Below are positions 46,107 to 51,780 of a stretch of 51,780 nt of DNA, piece after piece (position 1 is the stretch's first letter; each line of letters starts with the position of its first letter). Position numbers and translations under genes: made by a program. This stretch comes from Streptomyces sp. NRRL WC-3742 (GTDB lineage: Bacteria; Actinomycetota; Actinomycetes; Streptomycetales; Streptomycetaceae): assembly GCF_000720635.1 (NCBI RefSeq), contig NZ_JOCF01000059.1:1-51780 (forward strand), in the 5' to 3' direction. The notes under the pieces are model-generated. The model had not been told where the DNA came from. It ran no database searches and saw nothing but the letters and a program-made list of their open reading frames with translations.

Positions 46107-47044
46107 GCATGACCCGCGTGGCCGCGATCGACTGCGGCACCAACTCCATCCGCCTGCTGGTCGCCGACCTCGACGCGGAGACGGGCGAGATCACCGACCT
46201 GGACCGCCGGATGGTCATCAACCGGCTGGGCCAGGGCGTGGACCGCACCGGCCGGCTGCACCCGGACGCGCTGGAGCGCACCTTCGCGGCCTGCCGCGAG
46301 TACCTGGAGATCATCCGGGGCTTCGGCGTCGGCCCGGAGCGCACCCGTTTCGTCGCCACCAGCGCCTCGCGGGACGCCGAGAACAGCGACGAGTACGTCA
46401 AGGGCGTGCGGGAGATCCTGGGCGTCGAGCCCGAGGTGGTGAGCGGCGAGGAGGAGGCGCACCTGTCCTTCGTCGGCGCCACCAAGGAACTGACCGGTGG
46501 TCGGTTCCCGGCCCCCTACCTGGTCTTCGACCTCGGCGGCGGCTCCACCGAGTTCGTCCTCGGCGGTGCGGACGTGCAGGCGGCGCGCTCGGTGGACATC
46601 GGCTGCGTCCGGCTGACCGAGCGGCACTTCGAGGGCGCCGAGCTGCCCTCCGAGGAGCAGATCGCGGCCGCCAGGGCGCACGTGCGGGCCGAGCTGGACA
46701 AGGCCGAGGAGGTGGTCCCGCTGACCGGCGCGGCCACCCTGGTGGGCCTGGCCGGGACGGTCACCACGGTCTCCGCGATCGCCCAGGACCTGCCCGCCTA
46801 CGACTCGGAGCGCATTCACCACTCCCGGATCGGCCGCGAGCGCGTCGCGGAGATCGCCCGCGAGCTGCTGGCCGCCACCCACGCCGAGCGCGCGGCCATC
46901 CCGTCGATGCACCCGGGCCGGGTGGACGTGATCGCCGCCGGGGCGCTGGAGCTGCTGGAGATCATGGAGCGGACGGGCGCCGCCGAGGTGGTCGTCAGCG
47001 AGCACGACATCCTGGACGGCATCGCCTGGAGCATGGCCGTCTGA
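46103..47044 (+). CDS. ppx: exopolyphosphatase / (p)ppGpp phosphohydrolase, Ppx/GppA family
   Basis: A protein of about 313 residues with the actin-like ATPase fold. The phosphate-1 loop is AAIDCGTNSIRLLVADL, the phosphate-2 loop is FDLGGGSTEF, and TSASRDAENS and GLAGTVTTVSAIAQ are further family motifs. It removes terminal phosphates from polyphosphate and possibly from pppGpp, linking it to the stringent response. The GTG at 46103 overlaps the preceding TGA and has GGAGG 7 bases upstream; an ATG at 46109 is the alternative and matches where homologous sequence starts (MTRVAAID). It is the short actinobacterial form without the C-terminal HD domain. Confidence 0.93.
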   Translation: MSMTRVAAIDCGTNSIRLLVADLDAETGEITDLDRRMVINRLGQGVDRTGRLHPDALERTFAACREYLEIIRGFGVGPERTRFVATSASRDAENSDEYVKGVREILGVEPEVVSGEEEAHLSFVGATKELTGGRFPAPYLVFDLGGGSTEFVLGGADVQAARSVDIGCVRLTERHFEGAELPSEEQIAAARAHVRAELDKAEEVVPLTGAATLVGLAGTVTTVSAIAQDLPAYDSERIHHSRIGRERVAEIARELLAATHAERAAIPSMHPGRVDVIAAGALELLEIMERTGAAEVVVSEHDILDGIAWSMAV

Positions 47045-47067
47045 CTCCCCTGCGGAACGCCTGTGGA

Positions 47068-47116
47068 CCGGCCCCGGTACCCCCTTGAGGGGGCCGGGGC
47101 CGGGGCGCGCCCCGGC
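47068..47116 (+). terminator. terminator(s) after ppx
   Basis: CCGGCCCCGG-TA-CCCCC pairs with GGGGG-CCGGGGCCGG (47068-47103) around a TTGA loop with a 2-base bulge. A second palindrome, CGGGGCGCGCCCCG, follows directly. Confidence 0.85.
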
Positions 47117-47131
47117 CCGTGCGGGAAAGTT

Positions 47132-47147
47132 CGTGAATTTCTTCACA
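47132..47147. promoter_or_regulatory. Rex-like box, distal, upstream of ndh
   Basis: CGTGAATTTCTTCACA keeps the GTGAA/TTCACA arms of the recalled Rex consensus TGTGAACGCGTTCACA (11 of 16 matches). It lies about 330 bases before the ndh start. The 430-base gap otherwise shows no gene. Confidence 0.45.
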
Positions 47148-47424
47148 TGGCGATCCAGTCATTCGTCGCACTCCGTCGCCCGAGACGTCCGAATTGTGGG
47201 ACCGAAGGTCCGATGACCATGAAGCCCGCTGGTTCGCAGGCCAGCGCTCGGTTGGGGTTTGAAAATCGAAATCGCGCGCGGGAACGCAGGCTCCGTGCGG
47301 ATCGTTGCTGCTCAACGGGGTAGTGCTCCGGCGCGTGTTCCCACGCGCCCGCGCGGGGTGGTGAACCCTCGCGCCGGGCCCGGTTTTGCGGCCGCGCAGT
47401 GTATCACGGGGTGTCCAGCAACTT

Positions 47425-47440
47425 GTGACCGGGCTCACGA
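47425..47440. promoter_or_regulatory. Rex-like box, proximal, upstream of ndh
   Basis: TGTGACCGGGCTCACG matches the recalled Rex consensus at 12 of 16 positions and lies about 35 bases before the ndh start, near where the -35 element would fall. Confidence 0.5.
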
Positions 47441-47474
47441 AGGCTGCTTCGGACGGTGCTGGATACTTTCGGAT

Positions 47475-48842
47475 ATGAGCACCACGGAGCGTCCTCGCAT
47501 CCTCATTGTCGGCGGTGGTTACGTCGGCCTGTATGCCGCGATGCGCATCCTCAAGAAGATGCGCTACGGCGAAGCGACCGTCACGGTCGTGGACCCGCGG
47601 TCGTACATGACGTACCTGCCCTTCCTTCCCGAGGCGGCCGGCGGCAGCGTCGCGCCTCGCAACCTCGTCGCCCCGCTGCGCGGCGTCCTCAAGCAGGCGG
47701 AGGTGCTGACCGGGTCCGTCACCGGTATCGACCACGCCCGTAAGGTCGCCACCGTCCAGCCCGCGGCCGGCGACAGCTACGAGCTGCCGTTCGAGTACCT
47801 GGTCGTCGCGACCGGCTCGGTCTCCCGCACCTTCCCGATCCCGGGTCTGGCGGAGAACGGCATCGGCATGAAGACGGTCGAGGAGGCCATCGGCCTCCGC
47901 AACCACGTCATGGCGCAGCTGGACAAGGCCGAGTCCACCACGGACCCGGAGATCCGGCGCAAGGCCCTGACCTTCGTCTGCATCGGCGGCGGCTTCGCCG
48001 GCGTCGAGACGCTGGCCGAGATCGAAGACATGGCCCGCGACGCGGCCAAGCTGTACAAGACCTTCACCCGTGACGACATGCGCTTCGTCATGGTCGAGGC
48101 CGCCAACCGCATCCTCCCCGAGGTCGGCCCGGAGCTGGGCCTGTGGACCAAGGAGAAGCTCGAGGAGCGGAAGATCGAGGTCTACATCGAGACCTCGATG
48201 GACTCCTGCATCGACGGCCACGTCATGCTGAAGAACGGCATGGAGATGGACGCCGCCACCATCGTGTGGACGGCCGGCGTGAAGCCGAACCCGGTTCTCT
48301 CCAACTTCGGCCTGCCGCTGGGCCCGCGCGGCCACGTGGACACCGCCCCGACCCTCCAGGTCCAGGGCTTCAGCTACGTCTGGTCCGCCGGCGACAACGC
48401 CCAGGTGCCCGACCTCGCCGCCGGCGAGGGCGCCTGGTGCCCGCCGAACGCCCAGCACGCCTGCCGCCAGGCCGTCGTCCTCGGCGACAACGTGATCTCC
48501 GGCATGCGGGGCTTCCCGCAGAAGGAGTACAAGCACAAGAACCTCGGTGCCGTCGCGGGCCTCGGCCTGCACAAGGGCGTCGCGATCCTCTTCGGCAAGG
48601 TCAAGCTCAAGGGCCGCCCGGCCTGGTGGTTCCACCGCCTGTACCACGGTGCGATGGTCCCGACCTTCAACCGCAAGGTCCGCGTCTTCATGGACTGGAC
48701 GCTCGCGATGTTCTTCAAGCGCGAGATGGTCGGCCTCTCCCAGATGGAGCAGCCGCAGCTGCCCATCCAGGAGGTCACGCCGCCCACCAAGCCGGTCGAG
48801 GCCGCCAAGCCCGCCGCCGAGAAGGAACTCGCCGCGAAGTAA
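47475..48842 (+). CDS. ndh: type II NADH dehydrogenase (NAD(P)/FAD-dependent oxidoreductase)
   Basis: A 455-residue peripheral membrane flavoprotein that passes electrons from NADH to menaquinone without pumping protons. The FAD-binding motif is ILIVGGGYVGLYAAMRI at 9-25. The NADH-binding motif is FVCIGGGFAGVETLAEI near 170. VWTAGVKPNP and SAGDNAQVPDLA form the second FAD contact. A C-terminal amphipathic region (LKGRPAWWFHRLYH, MDWTLAMFFKRE) attaches it to the membrane. The last 30 residues are Pro/Ala/Lys-rich. A TACTTT -10 box ends 5 bases before the ATG, so the mRNA is probably leaderless. Two Rex-like boxes upstream suggest control by the NADH/NAD ratio. Confidence 0.93.
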   Translation: MSTTERPRILIVGGGYVGLYAAMRILKKMRYGEATVTVVDPRSYMTYLPFLPEAAGGSVAPRNLVAPLRGVLKQAEVLTGSVTGIDHARKVATVQPAAGDSYELPFEYLVVATGSVSRTFPIPGLAENGIGMKTVEEAIGLRNHVMAQLDKAESTTDPEIRRKALTFVCIGGGFAGVETLAEIEDMARDAAKLYKTFTRDDMRFVMVEAANRILPEVGPELGLWTKEKLEERKIEVYIETSMDSCIDGHVMLKNGMEMDAATIVWTAGVKPNPVLSNFGLPLGPRGHVDTAPTLQVQGFSYVWSAGDNAQVPDLAAGEGAWCPPNAQHACRQAVVLGDNVISGMRGFPQKEYKHKNLGAVAGLGLHKGVAILFGKVKLKGRPAWWFHRLYHGAMVPTFNRKVRVFMDWTLAMFFKREMVGLSQMEQPQLPIQEVTPPTKPVEAAKPAAEKELAAK

Positions 48843-48967
48843 GCGACTGAGACCCCGGTGTGGGAGCGCCGGGGTATGAGTCGGAGGCCCTCCGCCCGGC
48901 AGTGTCGCCGGACCACGACCTCCGTGGTGCTCAGCCGGCCGTACGACCGGGCGGAGTACAGCAGTAG

Positions 48968-49001
48968 AGAGCCCCTGCCGAAACCCTCCGGCAGGGGCTC
49001 T
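48968..49001. terminator. bidirectional terminator between ndh and the ABC permease gene
   Basis: A perfect 13-bp stem, AGAGCCCCTGCCG (48968-48980) with its complement (48989-49001), closes an 8-base loop. It lies between convergent genes. Confidence 0.9.
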
Positions 49002-49044
49002 TCTGTGTCGGTCCGCGCCCGCACCCCCCGGTGCGGGCGGGCCG

Positions 49045-51603
49045 TCAGTCCGTCTTGATGCTCTCCAGGATGTCCAGCCTGGACGCCCGGCGCGCGGGCC
49101 AGAGGGCGGCCACCAGGCCGACCAGACCGGCCAGGCCCAGGAAGAGCGCCAGCTGGCCGTACGGCAGGACGGTGGTCAGCCCGGACAGGCTGTTCCTGAG
49201 GGTGCCGTTGATCGCCCAGGCGATGAAGCAGCCGAGCGCCAGGCCGATGCCCGCGCCGAACACCGAGATCACCACGGACTCCAGACGGACCATCCGCTTG
49301 ATGCCCCGGCGGTCCAGGCCGATCGCGCGCAGCATCCCGATCTCGCGCTTGCGCTCGAAGACCGACATCGCCAGCGTGTTGATCACGCCCAGGATCGCGA
49401 CCAGCACGGACATCGCCAGCAGGCCGTACATCATGTTCAGCGCGAAGGTGATCGCCTGGCTGAAGCCCTTGCGCACGTCCTGCATGGACTTGACCTCGAT
49501 CACCGGGTTGGCGCCGGTCGCGTCCGTCAGGGACTGCTTGAGCGCCTCGGTGGCCCCGTCCTGGCCCTTCACCAGGACGGCGGAGGTGTGCGCCTTGGGT
49601 TCGTGCTTGACGAGCTCGGCGTTGGCCATGACGGCCGAGCCGAGCACGCCGCCCTTCTCGTACACGCCGCCGACGGTGACCGGGCCGGAGGTGCGGTCGG
49701 GGAAGGAGGTCGTCACGGTGGAGCCGGCGGTGACGTTCAGCTTCTTCGCGAGGTCCGAGTCGACGAGGAGCTGGCCCTTGCCGAGGGCGTCCGCCGCGCC
49801 GCTGGTCAGCTTCATCCGGACGAGCTGCTCGTAGGACTTCGGGTCCAGGCCCGTGACCTTCACGGAGGTGTCGGCCACCGACCAGTGGGACTCGACCAGC
49901 GGCGAGGAGGCGGCGACCCCGGGGGCCTTGGCGATCTGCTCGGCCAGCGAACCGGTCAGCGGCATCCCGTTGGCGGCGTCGACCAGGTAGTCGGCCTTCA
50001 CCGAGCTGGTCAGCGTGCGGTCCAGGGCGTCGGTGACCGAGGAGCCGATCACGGTGAGGCCGCTGACCAGGGTCAGGCCGATGGTGAGCGCGGCGGCCGT
50101 GGCGGCGGTGCGGCGCGGGTTGCGCACCGCGTTCTGCTGGGCGAGCTTGCCGGGGGTGCCGCCCAGGCCGCGCAGCAGCGGGCCGACCAGCGCGACCACC
50201 GGGCGGGAGAGCAGCGGCAGCAGGACGAACACGCCGATCAGCGAGAGGAAGGCACCGATGCCGACCGGCATCCGGCCGGAGTCGTCGCCGGTGGAGGCGC
50301 CGTAGGCGATCAGGGACAGGCCCGCGGCGGTCAGCAGCGCGCCGATGGTGTTGCGGATGAGCAGGCTCTTTTGGGTGGCGGGCTGGTCCCCGCTGCTCAT
50401 CGCGGCCACGGGGGCGATCCGGGCGGCGCGGCGGGCGGGCAGCAGGGCCGACAGGACGGTGACCAGGACGCCGACCACGATGGTCACCAGGATCGTCACC
50501 GGCTTGATGACCAGCGAGCCGCTCGGCATGTTCTCGTCCAGGCTGCCCATCAGCGACTGCAGCCCGGCGCCGATCCCGACGCCGGCGGCCAGACCGGCCA
50601 CGGCCGAGATCGTGCCGATCAGGAGCGCCTCGACGAGCACCGAGCGGGTCACCTGCTTGCGGCTGGCGCCGATGGCGCGCAGCAGGGCCAGCTCCTTGGT
50701 GCGCTGGGCGACGAGCATGGTGAAGGTGTTGGCGATGATGAAGATGCCGACGAACAGCGAGATGCCGGCGAAGACCAGCAGCATGGTGCGCAGGCTGTCG
50801 GTGCCCCGGGTGATCATGGCCTCGTCGTCGGCCTTGAGCTGGGCGCCGGTCTGGATGTCGAACTGCCTGTCGGTGCCGATCTTGGCCTGTACGTCGTTGA
50901 GCAGCGCGTCCTGGCTGGTGCCGGGCTTGGCGGTCAGCACGATGCTGCTGTAGCGGCCGGGCTCCAGGAGCACCTGCTGGGCGGTGGCGCGGTCGAACAG
51001 GGTGAGGGTGCCGCCGGTGTTGACCACCGGGTCGTCGGTGGTGAAGACGCCGGTGAGCTTGGCCGAGACCACCGGGCCGGTGGAGGCGACGCGGACGGTG
51101 TCGCCGACCTTGTAGCCCGCCTTGTCGGCGGTCCTGCGGTCGAGGGCGACCTCGCCGGCGTCCTTCGGGCCGCGGCCCTCGGCCATCGGGTAGCGCGGGT
51201 CGGCGCCGTCCGGGCCGGGGGCGAAGTTGGCGCCCTTGGCGGCCCAGGTCTGGCCGATCAGGCTGCCCTTCTTGTCGGCGACCCCGGTGAAGCCGCTGAC
51301 CACGCCCCGGGCGTTGGCGGTGCCCGGGAGGGCGGCCAGTGCCTTCACGGAGGAGTCGTCGAGCGTGCCGGTGCCGCTCTCGCTCCTGTGCCGGCCGGAG
51401 GACCCGGAGTCGGCCGCGCGGTCCACGACCTGGACGGAGACGTCCGAGTAGCTCTTGGAGTTGCTGTCCCGCATGGCCTTGCCGAAGGTGTCGGAGAAGA
51501 CCATGGTGCCCGCGACGAAGGCGGTGCCGAGCATGACGGCGAGCGCCGTCATCAGCAGCCGGCCCTTGTGGGCCAGCACGTTGCGCAAAGCGGTGCGATA
51601 CAT
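49045..51603 (-). CDS. MacB/FtsX-type ABC transporter permease
   Basis: An 852-residue membrane protein. An N-terminal helix (about 15-38) leads to a large extracellular domain, then a first FtsX unit (about 265-400, LRTMLLVFAGISLFVGIFII and KELALLRAIGASRKQV). Further helices and a second extracellular domain follow, and a second FtsX unit ends the protein (about 725-845, KREIGMLRAIGLDRRGIKRMV). The two repeated LLRAIG-type cytoplasmic loops contact the ATPase. Such permeases usually drive mechanical work on lipids, peptides or cell-wall enzymes rather than simple import. It is encoded after the ATPase gene, 47 bases apart, in one operon. Confidence 0.92.
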   Translation of the reverse strand: MYRTALRNVLAHKGRLLMTALAVMLGTAFVAGTMVFSDTFGKAMRDSNSKSYSDVSVQVVDRAADSGSSGRHRSESGTGTLDDSSVKALAALPGTANARGVVSGFTGVADKKGSLIGQTWAAKGANFAPGPDGADPRYPMAEGRGPKDAGEVALDRRTADKAGYKVGDTVRVASTGPVVSAKLTGVFTTDDPVVNTGGTLTLFDRATAQQVLLEPGRYSSIVLTAKPGTSQDALLNDVQAKIGTDRQFDIQTGAQLKADDEAMITRGTDSLRTMLLVFAGISLFVGIFIIANTFTMLVAQRTKELALLRAIGASRKQVTRSVLVEALLIGTISAVAGLAAGVGIGAGLQSLMGSLDENMPSGSLVIKPVTILVTIVVGVLVTVLSALLPARRAARIAPVAAMSSGDQPATQKSLLIRNTIGALLTAAGLSLIAYGASTGDDSGRMPVGIGAFLSLIGVFVLLPLLSRPVVALVGPLLRGLGGTPGKLAQQNAVRNPRRTAATAAALTIGLTLVSGLTVIGSSVTDALDRTLTSSVKADYLVDAANGMPLTGSLAEQIAKAPGVAASSPLVESHWSVADTSVKVTGLDPKSYEQLVRMKLTSGAADALGKGQLLVDSDLAKKLNVTAGSTVTTSFPDRTSGPVTVGGVYEKGGVLGSAVMANAELVKHEPKAHTSAVLVKGQDGATEALKQSLTDATGANPVIEVKSMQDVRKGFSQAITFALNMMYGLLAMSVLVAILGVINTLAMSVFERKREIGMLRAIGLDRRGIKRMVRLESVVISVFGAGIGLALGCFIAWAINGTLRNSLSGLTTVLPYGQLALFLGLAGLVGLVAALWPARRASRLDILESIKTD

Positions 51604-51650
51604 GAGGTGTCCTGGAGGTCGGTGAAGCGGTCGGCAGGGCTGCCGGGCTG

Positions 51651-51780
51651 TCAGCTGGTGCGGCCCTTGGCGTCGAAGCGCCGCATGCGGTCCAGGACGG
51701 TGTCGGCGGTGGGCCGGTGGAGTTCGTCGACGATGCGGCCGTCGGCGAGGAAGACGACGCGGTCGGCGTAGGAGGCGGCG
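51651..51780 (-). CDS. ABC transporter ATP-binding protein, C-terminal end only
   Basis: Only the last 43 codons are inside the window. They read SYADRVVFLADGRIVDELHRP followed by DRMRRFDAKGRTS. YADRVVFLADGRIV is the strand pair after the H-loop in LolD/MacB-type ATPases. The gene precedes the FtsX-type permease and would supply its ATPase. Confidence 0.85.
   Translation of the reverse strand, partial: AASYADRVVFLADGRIVDELHRPTADTVLDRMRRFDAKGRTS

Noticed and set aside
47101..47116. Second hairpin after ppx as an independent regulatory element
   Set aside because: The GC palindrome directly follows the main terminator and is most simply part of it.
48858..49058. Possible 66-codon gene after ndh
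   Set aside because: It runs through the bidirectional terminator and has no ribosome site or homology that I recognise.

Overview
This window comes from the chromosome of a high-GC Gram-positive bacterium, almost certainly a Streptomycetaceae member (Streptomyces or Kitasatospora). The evidence is GC-rich third codon positions, frequent GTG starts, TANNNT -10 boxes directly upstream of start codons, and gene order. The orders glmU-prs-rplY-pth and rpf-eno-divIC-DUF501-ppx-ndh match, from memory, the conserved core of the Streptomyces chromosome. I see no insertion sequence, phage gene, CRISPR array or rRNA operon. Both ends cut genes: an MFS transporter on the left and an ABC ATPase on the right.

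Region by region. Positions 1-2310: transporter end, a flavodoxin-type reductase divergent from an HxlR repressor, and tRNA-Thr. Positions 2400-5500: galE between two abnormal LuxR-type response regulators, one without the phospho-acceptor Asp and one with a proline-rich insert in its receiver. Positions 5550-9000: tamR/tam (trans-aconitate methylation) and a fatty-acid desaturase with a TetR regulator, each with clear palindromic operators. Positions 9100-13540: tRNA-Gln, glmU (UDP-GlcNAc), prs (PRPP), rplY with a probable attenuated leader, and pth. Positions 13600-18400: a small membrane protein, a SigE-type sigma factor with a membrane partner, and ppc.

Positions 18650-29020 are the most unusual part. 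An orphan NarL-type histidine kinase is followed by genes built from polymorphic-toxin and immunity domains: a SUKH-3 protein, a YwqJ-type deaminase, a WHH nuclease-SUKH fusion, and a YrhB / proline-rich / deaminase / SUKH-4 fusion. A sugar-nucleotide oxidoreductase and aminotransferase pair lies among them, and a DivIVA-like coiled-coil protein follows. None of the toxin-type proteins has a visible secretion signal, so an intracellular role (stress, phage defence or nucleotide signalling) is a reasonable hypothesis but unproven.

Positions 29020-40200: a structured non-coding stretch of about 700 bases, mfd, a lipoprotein, an orphan N6-methylase-like protein with altered catalytic motifs, a membrane protein coupled to a Ser/Thr kinase, mazG, and a short Rossmann protein. 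Positions 40600-48900: a P450, an rpf-type muralytic enzyme under a ydaO-type c-di-AMP riboswitch, enolase, DivIC, DUF501, Ppx/GppA, and a type II NADH dehydrogenase with Rex-like boxes. Positions 49000-51780: a MacB/FtsX-type ABC permease and the end of its ATPase.
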